DNA of 64,000 bases from Rhizobium mesosinicum (lineage in GTDB: Bacteria > Pseudomonadota > Alphaproteobacteria > Rhizobiales > Rhizobiaceae). Numbering within the stretch: position 1 is the stretch's first letter; each line of letters starts with the position of its first letter. The notes under the pieces are model-generated. The model did not search any database. It saw only the letters and a program-made list of their open reading frames with translations, and had not been told where the DNA came from. The translations under genes were made by a program, and so were the position numbers. Below are positions 32,664-41,733 of this stretch, in pieces. Where the stretch lies: assembly GCF_019511345.1 (NCBI RefSeq), contig NZ_JAEUAK010000014.1:1-64000 (forward strand). Direction: 5' to 3'.

Positions 32664-34103
32664 ATGACGAGAGCTGCCCCCAAGCGATCCCGCCTGTTCC
32701 TGCCGACCGTTGCCGCAGGGCTCGGTGCGGCCGTCATTGCCATTTCGGGAAACCCCTTTTCCGTGCAGGCGCAGGATGCGCCGCCGCCGCCAGCTGCAGC
32801 CGAACCGGCAGCCCCGGTCACACCAGCCGAACAGCCGCCGCCTGATCCCGCCGCCGAACTTGCGAAGAAGCGCGACGAGACGAGGGCCGAACTCGACAAG
32901 CTGTCGAAGACGATCAACCTCTCCTCTGACAAGGTGAGCGAGCTTCAAAGCAGCATCGACAACCTGGAAAAGAGCACGGCAAGCATTCGACAGGCACTGA
33001 TCGATTCCGCCGCCCGTCGCAAAACCCTGGAAGGCAAGATTCTCGACAGCGAGAAGAAGCTCGCTGAGCTCGGCGTCAAGGAAGACGGCATCCGACGTTC
33101 GCTGCACGAGCGCCGCGGCCTTTTGGCCGAGGTTCTTGCCGCCTTGCAGCGCATGGGCCGTAACCCGCCGCCGGCCCTTCTCGTCACACCCGATGATGCG
33201 CTGGCTTCGGTCCGCAGCGCCATTCTGCTCGGCGCCGTGGTTCCTGGTATCCGCAAGGAGACCGAAAAGCTGGCGGCCGATCTCACCGATCTCGCGGCAT
33301 TGCAGACGGCAAGCGCAAAAGAGAAGGAAGGCCTGACCACCACCATGGCAAATAGCCTGGAGGAGGAGCGGCGCATGGACCTGCTGCTTGCCGAAAACGA
33401 CAAGCTGAGCCGCACCAATGCCGCCGAACTGGAAGCCGAAAGGCGGCGGTCCCAGGAACTGGCGAGCAAGGCAACGACGCTCGAAAGCCTCGTCGCCTCG
33501 ATGGAAACGGAGATCGCCTCCGTGCGCGATGCCGCCGCTGCCGCCAGGCAGGCAGAGGAAAACCGCAAGCTCCTGACTGACGAGCAGCGCGCCCAGGCAA
33601 AGGCCTTGGCTGACAGCGGAGTGCCCGATAAAAACCGCATTGCGCCCGCATATCCCTTCGGAGAATTGAAGGCGAAACTGGAGCTGCCTGTGGCAGGCGA
33701 TATTCTGCGCCAGTTCGGGGATGCCGATGGCACCGGACACGAGGCGATGGGAATGACGGTCGCGACCAATCCGGAAACGGTGATCACGGCCCCTGCTGAC
33801 GGGCTGGTGGTTTTTGCCGGTGCTTTCCGCAGCTATGGCCAGATGATCATCCTTGATGCCGGCGACGGATACCACCTGGTTCTCTCAGGCATGGATACGA
33901 TCAGCACCCGTCAGGGAAAATTCGTTTTCTCCGGCGAACCCCTGGCTGTGATGGGTGCGAAAAGAGTGGCAAGCGCAACCGCATTGGCGCTGGAAACAGA
34001 TCGGCCAACGCTTTACATTGAGTTTCGAAAGGACGGTAAACCGGTCGATTCCCGACCGTGGTGGACCGCCAAAGACACTGGAAAGGCACGCAATGATTCG
34101 TAG
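32664..34103 (+). CDS. envC: EnvC/LytM-domain murein hydrolase activator
   Basis: A 479-aa protein: signal/anchor at the N-terminus, a Pro/Ala-rich spacer, a long coiled coil (about 70-330) and a C-terminal LytM (M23) domain (GHEAMGMTV, then SYGQMIILDAGDGYHLVLSG). The zinc-binding HxxxD and HxH motifs of active M23 enzymes are not kept, as in EnvC-type activators, so it probably activates amidases at the septum. It overlaps ctpA by 11 bases, a conserved pairing. Confidence 0.92.
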   Translation: MTRAAPKRSRLFLPTVAAGLGAAVIAISGNPFSVQAQDAPPPPAAAEPAAPVTPAEQPPPDPAAELAKKRDETRAELDKLSKTINLSSDKVSELQSSIDNLEKSTASIRQALIDSAARRKTLEGKILDSEKKLAELGVKEDGIRRSLHERRGLLAEVLAALQRMGRNPPPALLVTPDDALASVRSAILLGAVVPGIRKETEKLAADLTDLAALQTASAKEKEGLTTTMANSLEEERRMDLLLAENDKLSRTNAAELEAERRRSQELASKATTLESLVASMETEIASVRDAAAAARQAEENRKLLTDEQRAQAKALADSGVPDKNRIAPAYPFGELKAKLELPVAGDILRQFGDADGTGHEAMGMTVATNPETVITAPADGLVVFAGAFRSYGQMIILDAGDGYHLVLSGMDTISTRQGKFVFSGEPLAVMGAKRVASATALALETDRPTLYIEFRKDGKPVDSRPWWTAKDTGKARNDS

Positions 34104-35415
34104 GGCTTCTCTTGTTCTGGTCGGCGCACTGATGGGCGCGACCGCAATGAGCGTCATTTACTCCGCAGGCGTGCCTGCAGAGGCGGCGGGCGCATCGACC
34201 TATAAGGAGCTTTCGGTATTCGGTGACGTCTTCGAACGCGTGCGTGCACAATACGTAACGCCGCCTGCCGAGGACAAGCTGATCGAAAGCGCCATCAACG
34301 GCATGCTGTCCTCGCTCGATCCGCATTCCAGCTACATGAATGCGAAGGACGCCGAAGACATGCGCACCCAGACCAAGGGTGAGTTCGGCGGCCTCGGCAT
34401 CGAAGTCACCATGGAAGACGAGCTCGTCAAGGTCATCACCCCGATCGACGACACGCCCGCTGCCAAGGCTGGCGTTCTGGCCGGCGACTATATTTCCGAG
34501 ATCGACGGCCAGTCCGTCCGCGGCCTGAAGCTCGAAGACGCCGTCGAAAAGATGCGCGGCGCCGTCAACACGCCGATCAAGCTGACGCTCATCCGCAAGG
34601 GTGCCGACAAGCCGATCGAACTGACGATCGTGCGTGACGTCGTTGCCGTCCAGGCTGTGAAGTCGCGCGTCGAGGATGATGTCGGCTACCTGCGCGTCAT
34701 CTCCTTCACCGAAAAGACCTATCCCGATCTCGAAAAGGCGATCACCAAGATCAAGGCGACCGTTCCGGCCGACAAGCTCAAGGGCTTCGTCCTTGACCTG
34801 CGTCTCAACCCGGGCGGTCTGCTCGATCAGGCGATCAATGTTTCCGACGCCTTCCTGCAGCGCGGCGAAGTCGTGTCCACCCGGGGCCGCAATCCGGACG
34901 AAACCCGCCGCTTCAATGCCGGCCCGGGCGATCTGACGGATGGCAAGCCGCTGATCGTCCTCATCAACGGCGGCTCGGCCTCGGCATCGGAAATCGTTGC
35001 CGGCGCCTTGCAGGATCTGCGCCGTGCCACCGTTCTCGGCACGCGTTCATTCGGCAAGGGCTCGGTGCAGACGATCATTCCGCTTGGCGAAAACGGCGCG
35101 CTGCGCCTGACGACGGCGCTTTACTACACGCCATCGGGCCGCTCGATCCAGGGGACCGGCATCACGCCTGACATCAAGGTGGAAGAGCCTCTTCCCGCCG
35201 ATCTCCAGGGCAAGATGGTGACCGAAGGCGAATCCGCCCTGCGCGGCCATATCAAGGGCCAGAGCGAGACCGACGAAGGTTCGGGCTCGGTTGCCTATGT
35301 CCCGCCGGATCCGAAGGACGACGTCCAGCTCAACTACGCGCTCGACCTGCTGCGAGGCAAGAAGACCGATCCGTCATTCCCGCCGAACCCGGATAAGGCG
35401 GTCGTCGCCAAGTAA
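34093..35415 (+). CDS. ctpA: Carboxy-terminal processing peptidase (S41)
   Basis: A 440-aa protein from ATG 34093, inside the end of envC; a longer in-frame opening to 33955 is only a shadow. Signal sequence, PDZ domain (GEFGGLGIEVTMED ... GVLAGDYISEIDG) and protease core follow. Catalytic Ser lies in NGGSASASEIVAGAL and Lys in SFGKGSVQT. It trims C-termini of periplasmic proteins and in other bacteria controls cell-wall hydrolases. It is downstream of envC and upstream of the divergent deacetylase. Confidence 0.96.
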   Translation: MIRRASLVLVGALMGATAMSVIYSAGVPAEAAGASTYKELSVFGDVFERVRAQYVTPPAEDKLIESAINGMLSSLDPHSSYMNAKDAEDMRTQTKGEFGGLGIEVTMEDELVKVITPIDDTPAAKAGVLAGDYISEIDGQSVRGLKLEDAVEKMRGAVNTPIKLTLIRKGADKPIELTIVRDVVAVQAVKSRVEDDVGYLRVISFTEKTYPDLEKAITKIKATVPADKLKGFVLDLRLNPGGLLDQAINVSDAFLQRGEVVSTRGRNPDETRRFNAGPGDLTDGKPLIVLINGGSASASEIVAGALQDLRRATVLGTRSFGKGSVQTIIPLGENGALRLTTALYYTPSGRSIQGTGITPDIKVEEPLPADLQGKMVTEGESALRGHIKGQSETDEGSGSVAYVPPDPKDDVQLNYALDLLRGKKTDPSFPPNPDKAVVAK

Positions 35416-35444
35416 TTCATCGATCTCAAGGCCGGGCAATACGC

Positions 35445-36686
35445 TTGGCCTTGAGACTTTCTGCTGTTTCCCGGTTTTGGAGTGGCAAGGAATTGGGAAC
35501 GGACCTGCATGCACCCCTGGGCCGCAACCTCAAGGCCGCCCGCAAGCGCCCTGGCATATTGCGGATCGGGCAGATTGCTTCGAGTATCTGTCTTGTCGCG
35601 ATTGGCGTCTTTTCCCTTTACACGGCATTTCGCAGTGATGGCCTTGAGCAATCGAAGCCTCCTGCGGCGCAGGACACGTCCCTCGCCCCGCCCACCGATA
35701 CGATCCAGCAACCCCCGACAGGCAATCAGGCGGCAAACGGTATGCCGCGTTCGGAGCCGAACTCGGGCGCCAACGTGGAGCGCATGGTCACCGGGGATGG
35801 CTCTGTCGTTACCAGGTATAGCCCCCGATCCCGCGACGGCGGCCCGGTTCTGGTCGATGCCATGCAAATCGGCCAGGATCCCCGCATGGCGGCTATTCCC
35901 AATGACGACCTGCTCGAAGAGACGCCCTTCGGCCGGCTGCCGATCACAGGTCCCGATGGCCGGCGGCCGATGGATCAATATGCGCGGCCGTGGTCCGGCA
36001 CGCGCGGCATCCGGATAGCGATCGTCCTGAGCGGCCTCGGTCTCAGCCAGACCGGCACGCAGCGGGCCATACAGCAACTGCCTGAGGAGATAACCTTCGC
36101 CTTTGCCGCCAGCGGCAACAGCCTGCAGCGCTGGATGCAGGATGCCCGCCGTGGCGGTCACGAAATATTGTTGCAGGTCCCGCTGGAGCCGTTCGATTAC
36201 CCAGCTAACGATCCGGGACCCGATACCCTGCTGACCTCGAAGCCAGTGGCGCGCAACCTCGAAAGCCTGCATCGAGCGATGGGCGAGATCACCAACTATA
36301 CCGGCGTGATGAACTATCTGGGCGGACGTTTCCTCTCCGATCCCAAGGCCTTGGAACCGGTCATGCGGGACATCGGCAAGCGCGGGCTGCTGTTCCTCGA
36401 CGACGGCACTTCGGCGCAATCCAAGACCGCCGTGATCGCCAAGGGCACAGAGCTTCCCTACGCTTTCGCCGATATGCAACTCGACGGCCAGGTCGATGTG
36501 AACATCATCCTGCAGAAGCTCGATGAATTGGAGCGCATCGCCCGCCGCAACGGCCAGGCGATCGGCGTTGCCTCGGCCTTCGACGAGAGCATTGACGCGA
36601 TCTCCAAATGGAGCGAGGAAGCGACCATGCGCGGCATCGAGATTGTCGGCGTCGCATCGCTCGTCAATGACCCCAAAAATCCCTGA
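35445..36686 (+). CDS. Divergent polysaccharide deacetylase family protein
   Basis: Up to 413 aa from TTG 35445; TTG 35493 before GTDLHAPLGRNLK, with AAGGA upstream, is the more likely start by comparison with the rhizobial form. One membrane segment (about residues 45-65), a Pro-rich region, then the YibQ-like (DUF610) deacetylase domain: RIAIVLSGLGLSQTGT, LLQVPLEPFDYP and LFLDDGTSA. The usual Asp and His residues of the NodB domain are partly changed, hence the name. It belongs to the envC-ctpA group and is followed by rppH. Confidence 0.88.
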   Translation: MALRLSAVSRFWSGKELGTDLHAPLGRNLKAARKRPGILRIGQIASSICLVAIGVFSLYTAFRSDGLEQSKPPAAQDTSLAPPTDTIQQPPTGNQAANGMPRSEPNSGANVERMVTGDGSVVTRYSPRSRDGGPVLVDAMQIGQDPRMAAIPNDDLLEETPFGRLPITGPDGRRPMDQYARPWSGTRGIRIAIVLSGLGLSQTGTQRAIQQLPEEITFAFAASGNSLQRWMQDARRGGHEILLQVPLEPFDYPANDPGPDTLLTSKPVARNLESLHRAMGEITNYTGVMNYLGGRFLSDPKALEPVMRDIGKRGLLFLDDGTSAQSKTAVIAKGTELPYAFADMQLDGQVDVNIILQKLDELERIARRNGQAIGVASAFDESIDAISKWSEEATMRGIEIVGVASLVNDPKNP

Positions 36687-36698
36687 GCGGAGAAAACC

Positions 36699-37232
36699 AT
36701 GAGCCAGGCGACCGTAAAAGCTGAGGACCTGCCCTATCGTCCCTGCGTTGGTGTAATGATCCTCAACCGCGAAGGCCTCGTCTGGGCTGGCCGGCGGATT
36801 CCCGACGGCAATTCCGAATATGACGGTTCGCCCCAGCTCTGGCAGATGCCGCAGGGCGGCATCGACAAGGGCGAGGACCCGCTGGCGGCGGCTTATCGGG
36901 AGCTTTATGAGGAAACCGGGATCAAGACAGTAACCTTGCTTGCCGAGGCCAAGGACTGGATCAATTACGACCTTCCGCCACAACTGATCGGCATCGGGCT
37001 GAGGGGCAAATATCGCGGCCAGACGCAGCGCTGGTTCGCCTTCCGTTTTGAGGGTGACGAAAGCGAGATCGCCATCAGCCCGCCGCCTGGCGGTCATGAG
37101 CCGGAATTCGACGCCTGGGAATGGAAGCCGATGGAAGAGCTGCCCGGCCTGATCGTTCCCTTCAAGCGCGCCGTCTATGAACGGGTCGTGGCTGAGTTCA
37201 GCCGCCTCTCCAGCTTGACCCGGGAAGATTGA
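36699..37232 (+). CDS. rppH: RNA pyrophosphohydrolase (Nudix)
   Basis: A 177-aa protein. The Nudix box is complete (GGIDKGED ... RELYEETGI). It removes pyrophosphate from mRNA 5' ends and so starts RNase E decay. The N-terminus LPYRPCVGVMILNREGLVWAG fits the RppH/dinucleoside-polyphosphate group. It starts 12 bp after the deacetylase. A stable hairpin lies between it and the convergent bfr gene. Confidence 0.95.
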   Translation: MSQATVKAEDLPYRPCVGVMILNREGLVWAGRRIPDGNSEYDGSPQLWQMPQGGIDKGEDPLAAAYRELYEETGIKTVTLLAEAKDWINYDLPPQLIGIGLRGKYRGQTQRWFAFRFEGDESEIAISPPPGGHEPEFDAWEWKPMEELPGLIVPFKRAVYERVVAEFSRLSSLTRED

Positions 37233-37273
37233 ACAGCATAGGCCGAAGCATTCATCGATGCGTCCAAACGAAA

Positions 37274-37296
37274 CCGGCCGCCCAAGAGGCGGCCGG
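37274..37296. terminator. Hairpin between convergent rppH and bfr
   Basis: A perfect 9-bp stem CCGGCCGCC/GGCGGCCGG with loop CAAGA. It has no T-run on either side, so it is a probable bidirectional or Rho-assisted stop. Confidence 0.5.
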
Positions 37297-37321
37297 CTGA
37301 GACGAGATTGTCGATGGCGCG

Positions 37322-37807
37322 TTATTCGGCTTCGTTGGCCGAGTCTGCGTTGAGCTGGCCGTACTTCGCTTCGCCGATCTTTTCGAGAAGGTCGAGCTGC
37401 GTTTCGAGGAAATCGATATGGCCTTCCTCGTCTGCCAGCAGCTCTTCGAAAAGCTTCATGGAAACATAGTCGCCGGCGTCATGACAGATATCGCGCGATT
37501 TCTTGTAGGCGGTGCGGGCGTCATATTCCCCGGCGAGATCGGCTTCCAGAACTTCCTTGACGTTCTGACCGATGCGCAGCGGCGCAAGCGTCTGTAGGTT
37601 GGGATGACCTTCGAGGAAGATGATGCGCGCGACCAGCCGGTCGGCATGATGCATTTCCTCGATCGATTCGGCGCGCTCCTTCTTGGCGAGCTTGGTGTAG
37701 CCCCAGTCCTCGAGAAGACGATAGTGAACCCAATACTGGTTGACCGCACCGAGCTCTAAAAATAGAGCCTCGTTAAGCCGCTCGATGACCTTTTTGTCGC
37801 CTTTCAA
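37322..37807 (-). CDS. bfr: Bacterioferritin
   Basis: A 161-aa protein from TTG 37807, which has CAGGAG eight bases upstream and gives the normal N-terminus MKGDKKVIERLNEAL; ATG 37831 would add eight residues. Ferroxidase ligands (E in LELGAVNQY, E and H in EEMHHAD, and later E/H in ADEEGHIDF) and the haem-binding Met of EEMHHAD are present. It stores iron as a 24-mer. It overlaps the end of the bfd-like gene by 35 bp, so the two are tightly coupled. Confidence 0.95.
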   Translation of the reverse strand: MKGDKKVIERLNEALFLELGAVNQYWVHYRLLEDWGYTKLAKKERAESIEEMHHADRLVARIIFLEGHPNLQTLAPLRIGQNVKEVLEADLAGEYDARTAYKKSRDICHDAGDYVSMKLFEELLADEEGHIDFLETQLDLLEKIGEAKYGQLNADSANEAE

Positions 37808-38102
37808 TGTCCGCTCTCCTGTTTTCTTCATGGAATTTTCTCAGGCGCGACATGAAATCAAATATTTCCGATTCCGTCGAGTGGCGGCGGGCATGATAAT
37901 CTTCGGTTGTCTGGATGATGATATCGACAACGTTCGGGAAACAACCGCAGCAGCGGCCGCGTTTGGCCATCGCGTGATAGACCTTCGCCGGCACGATAAG
38001 CTGCCAGCAATCTTCATCGAGAAGATTGTTGATGACGTCCCGGATTTCCTTGTCGGTTATGTAATTGCAACTGCAGACGAGCACGTCTTCATTTCCAAAC
38101 AT
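37773..38102 (-). CDS. bfd: Bacterioferritin-associated [2Fe-2S] ferredoxin-like protein
   Basis: A 109-aa protein. The four cluster Cys are in VCSCNYI and GRCCGCFPNV, the BFD-like pattern. Family members bind bacterioferritin and pass electrons that release stored iron. The C-terminal ~40 residues (basic, RRHSTESEIF onward) extend beyond the usual 64-aa Bfd, partly because the end overlaps the bfr start. On the minus strand a TTGACA at 38148-38143 lies upstream and may be its -35 element. Iron control (Irr or RirA) is expected, but I cannot define a box. Confidence 0.88.
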   Translation of the reverse strand: MFGNEDVLVCSCNYITDKEIRDVINNLLDEDCWQLIVPAKVYHAMAKRGRCCGCFPNVVDIIIQTTEDYHARRHSTESEIFDFMSRLRKFHEENRRADIERRQKGHRAA

Positions 38103-38256
38103 GACACTTACTATCGTGTTTTCTGCAAAAGAAGATAGGAACTGTCAAGAAAATTCGCCAGCGAATGCGTTCGTCGCCCCGCAGCCGAACGTCACATCCG
38201 GGTGAGCCTATTATCTAAGTCTTTGAGAAGATGGCGATCGAGGACGCAAAGACGCA

Positions 38257-41200
38257 TCAATGAAAATTGCGGCCACGTGGCATCACGCTTGCTGTCTCGG
38301 CGATATCGCCATCCCTGCCCCTTTCCGGCGAGCGCCCATTCGCGATCTTTCTGGTCATTTCATCCCTTGCCAGTGCATCAGCCTTTTTCTGCTGCCGATG
38401 ATCCTGCGTTGGGCGCAACACCTCATCCGAACGCTCGCTGACGCCAAAGCGTTTCGCCTCGCGTTGAAGAATGCCGAGTAGCGGCGTCATATCCTCGATG
38501 TGCTCGACGACGGTATGGATGACGCCGCTCTGGCTTTGTAATTTGCCGTAGATTTTCACAAGTCGAGCGCCCATGACCACCGCGCGGTATCTTTCGAAGG
38601 TTTTCTTCCAGACAATAGCGTTGGCAACACCGGTCTCGTCCTCCAGGGTCATGAAGATCACACCTTTCGCCGAACCCGGCTGCTGGCGCACCAGCACCAG
38701 CCCGGCAATCGTCACTCGCCTCCCGCTCGCAACACGAAGCAGATCGACATTGCGCGTCACACCTGCCTTGCACAGTTCCTCCCGCAAGAAGGAAACCGGA
38801 TGCGCCTTCAGCGACAGCGACAGGTAGCGATAATCCTCGATGACCTGCTCTCCCGGCAGCATGTCCGGCAGCTTTGCCTGAGGTTCGGGCTGAAGGTCGA
38901 TGTGACGAACACTCTCGAAAAGCGGCAATTCTTCGGTCGCGCTTTTCACATCCAGCGCCCGCACCGCCCAAAGAGCCTGACGTCGCGACAACTTGAGAGA
39001 CTGGAAGGCATCCGCATCCGCCAGCCGCTCGATGACGGACTTCTGCAGTCCGGAACGCAACCAGAGATCACGCACAGAATGGTAACCCTTGCCACGGTTC
39101 TCGACGAGCCGCTCCATATCTTTAGAGGAAACGCCCTTGATCTGAAGAAGGCCAAGCCGCACAGCGTGGTGAGTCTTGATGATATCCCGCATCTCGCTGT
39201 GGCGAAAATCGATACTTGCTCGGTCAAAAGCCGCTTCCTCAAGGGTGCATTCCCAATCCGAGTAATTGATATCGGCCGGCAGGATTTTAACGCCATGCTC
39301 GCGTGCATCCCGTACCAGCTGTGCCGGCGCATAAAAGCCCATCGGCTGTGAGTTCAGCATCGCCGCGCAGAAGACGTCGGGATAGTAGGCTTTTAGCCAA
39401 GATGAGGCGTAGACGAGCAGCGCGAAGGAAGCGGCATGGCTTTCCGGAAAACCATATTCGCCAAAGCCCTTGATCTGGTTAAAGCATTGCTCTGCAAACT
39501 TGTGATCATATCCCCTTTCGACCATTCCATCCACGAATCGCTTTTCGAAGCTATCGATCGTGCCCGTTCTCTTGAATGTCGCCATTGATCTTCGGAGCCG
39601 ATCGGCTTCAGCAGGCTTGAAACCTGCGGCCGTAATGGCGATCTGCATGGCCTGTTCCTGAAACAGAGGAACCCCCAGAGTCCTCTCAAGGACATTCTCC
39701 AGCTCCGGGCTCGGATATTTAATCGGAATATTCTTTGCCTTTTCTTCCCGACGTTTGAGATAGGGATGCACCATATCGCCCTGGATAGGTCCTGGCCGAA
39801 CGATCGCCACTTCAATGACGAGATCATAAAAGATTTTAGGCTTCAGGCGTGGCAACATGCTCATTTGCGCCCGGCTTTCGATCTGGAAAACACCAAGCGT
39901 GTCGGCCCGGCCCATCATGTCGTAAACCGGCTCACCCTCTTCCCCATGCTCCTTGTTGCCAAGATCGGCGAGCGTCTTCTTCACATCATAATGAAGCTCA
40001 AGCAGCGAGAAGGCCTTCCGCAAGCAGGTCAGCATGCCAAGCGCCAGCACGTCCACCTTGAGAATCTGGACATTGTCGAGATCGTCCTTGTCCCACTCGA
40101 TCATGTAGCGGTCCGGCATTGCCGTCTTCATGATCGGAACGACCTCGTCGAGCCGGTCACGGGTGATGACGAAACCGCCGACATGCTGAGTGAGATGACG
40201 CGGAAAACTGAGAAGTTCGGAGGCATATTTCAGGACATTTCGTGTCACCGGATCCTTCATATCGAGGCCGGCCGCCTTCGCATCACGCTCCGAGAGATTA
40301 TCTTCCGACCAGCCCCAGACGAGACTGCTGATCGCCGATTGAACATCCTCCGATAGACCGAAGGCCTTGGCGACTTCACGGCCGGCCGAACGGGTGCGAT
40401 AGCTGGTGACGGCCGCCGTCAGTCCAGCGTGATCATGACCGTATCTTTTATAAATGGACTGAATGACATCTTCCCGCCGTTCATGCTCGAAATCGACATC
40501 GATATCCGGCGGCTCGTCCCGATCCATCGAAATGAACCGGTCGAAGAGAAGCGTGGTCTTTGTGGGATCGACTTCCGTGATCTCCAGGCAGTAGCAGATA
40601 ACTGAATTGGCCGCCGAACCTCGTCCCTGGCAGAGAACCTTGAGATCATATCGGGCATGATGGATGATCTTGTGAACCGTCAGAAAATACGAAGCGTAAT
40701 TCTTGTCGCCGATGAGCTTCAGCTCGTAGTCGATCTGCCTCGCCACTTTCTCAGGAACGCCAGCGGGATAGCGTATTGCCGCACCCGCTCGCGTCAATCT
40801 TTCGAGTGTCTCCTGCGGCGTTTCACCCGGATCGTTTTCAGGTGGGTAATTATGCTTCAGCTCATTCAGCGAAAAGCTCAGCTTTCTGAAAAAGACCTGC
40901 GTATTCTCAACCGCGTCAGGATAATCCCGGAACAGCCTGACTATTTCACGTGAATCCTTGAGAAAGCGCTCGCCATTAGGCGTCAGGAGGAATCCGGCTT
41001 CCGAAATCTGCACATGTTCCCGGATCGCGATGACGATATCTGAAAGCGGCCGGCGCTCGGGGTGGTGATAGAGCGGCTGATTGCTTGCAATCAGCGGCAC
41101 GCGATTTCGAGCAGCAAGCATGGCAAGCATCGCAAAAGCCTGCCGGTCGCGGCCATCATAGGCCGGCGACAGTGCCATGAAAAATGTCTTGCGGAAGCGT

Positions 41201-41733
41201 TTGCGAAACCGCTCCAGATAATCTTCAAGGACCGGCTGGCCGGCTGGATCAACGGCAGCCCGGTCAGGGACGAGGGCAAGCATCATCTCGTCGCCCCATT
41301 CCATGAGCTCCGCTTCCGTCAGGATGCAGGTTCCCTTGACGGCTTCCTCTTTCAGATTTCCGGCGCTGAGGAGGCGGCAGAGATTTGCCCAGCCTTTCCG
41401 GTTCCGCGGATAAGCAAGGATATCAGGCGTTCCATCGGAAAAGACGAGACGGGCGCCCGGCTGAACCCGGATAGGATCGAGAATGATCTCCGTTTTTCCC
41501 TTCTTCTCTGCCTCGACTAAGATCGCATCCCTGTTCTTGTATCTCTCCACAAGCTGTTCCGCCTGCGCATGAGCCCGTACCACGCCGGCAACCGAATTGC
41601 GGTCAGCAATACCGAGACCGCCAAGCTTCAGAAAAGCGGCTTGCACGACCATCTCTTCAGGTTTCGAAGCACCTTCGAGGAACGAGAAATTCGTCTTCGC
41701 ACCGATCTCGAAAAATGCGGGTTCGGGTCTCAT
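38257..41733 (-). CDS. dnaE2: Error-prone DNA polymerase III alpha (ImuC/DnaE2)
   Basis: A 1158-aa protein: N-terminal PHP domain (FFEIGAKTNFSFLEGAS), polymerase core with catalytic acids in PDIDVDFEHERREDVI, helix-hairpin-helix and a C-terminal OB fold (RVTIAGLVLVRQQPGSAK). It is the active polymerase of the ImuABC mutasome, used for translesion synthesis after DNA damage. It overlaps imuB by four bases. A parS-like palindrome lies inside it at 40942. SOS control comes from the LexA box before imuA. Confidence 0.97.
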   Translation of the reverse strand: MRPEPAFFEIGAKTNFSFLEGASKPEEMVVQAAFLKLGGLGIADRNSVAGVVRAHAQAEQLVERYKNRDAILVEAEKKGKTEIILDPIRVQPGARLVFSDGTPDILAYPRNRKGWANLCRLLSAGNLKEEAVKGTCILTEAELMEWGDEMMLALVPDRAAVDPAGQPVLEDYLERFRKRFRKTFFMALSPAYDGRDRQAFAMLAMLAARNRVPLIASNQPLYHHPERRPLSDIVIAIREHVQISEAGFLLTPNGERFLKDSREIVRLFRDYPDAVENTQVFFRKLSFSLNELKHNYPPENDPGETPQETLERLTRAGAAIRYPAGVPEKVARQIDYELKLIGDKNYASYFLTVHKIIHHARYDLKVLCQGRGSAANSVICYCLEITEVDPTKTTLLFDRFISMDRDEPPDIDVDFEHERREDVIQSIYKRYGHDHAGLTAAVTSYRTRSAGREVAKAFGLSEDVQSAISSLVWGWSEDNLSERDAKAAGLDMKDPVTRNVLKYASELLSFPRHLTQHVGGFVITRDRLDEVVPIMKTAMPDRYMIEWDKDDLDNVQILKVDVLALGMLTCLRKAFSLLELHYDVKKTLADLGNKEHGEEGEPVYDMMGRADTLGVFQIESRAQMSMLPRLKPKIFYDLVIEVAIVRPGPIQGDMVHPYLKRREEKAKNIPIKYPSPELENVLERTLGVPLFQEQAMQIAITAAGFKPAEADRLRRSMATFKRTGTIDSFEKRFVDGMVERGYDHKFAEQCFNQIKGFGEYGFPESHAASFALLVYASSWLKAYYPDVFCAAMLNSQPMGFYAPAQLVRDAREHGVKILPADINYSDWECTLEEAAFDRASIDFRHSEMRDIIKTHHAVRLGLLQIKGVSSKDMERLVENRGKGYHSVRDLWLRSGLQKSVIERLADADAFQSLKLSRRQALWAVRALDVKSATEELPLFESVRHIDLQPEPQAKLPDMLPGEQVIEDYRYLSLSLKAHPVSFLREELCKAGVTRNVDLLRVASGRRVTIAGLVLVRQQPGSAKGVIFMTLEDETGVANAIVWKKTFERYRAVVMGARLVKIYGKLQSQSGVIHTVVEHIEDMTPLLGILQREAKRFGVSERSDEVLRPTQDHRQQKKADALARDEMTRKIANGRSPERGRDGDIAETASVMPRGRNFH
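40942..40957. promoter_or_regulatory. parS-like palindrome inside dnaE2 (weak)
   Basis: TATTTCACGTGAATCC matches the ParB-binding parS consensus TGTTTCACGTGAAACA at 13 of 16 positions and keeps the TTCACGTGAA core. Confidence 0.3.

Noticed and set aside
35334..37097. 587-codon minus-strand frame over the deacetylase and rppH
   Set aside because: Both plus-strand genes have clear motifs; the reverse frame has none.
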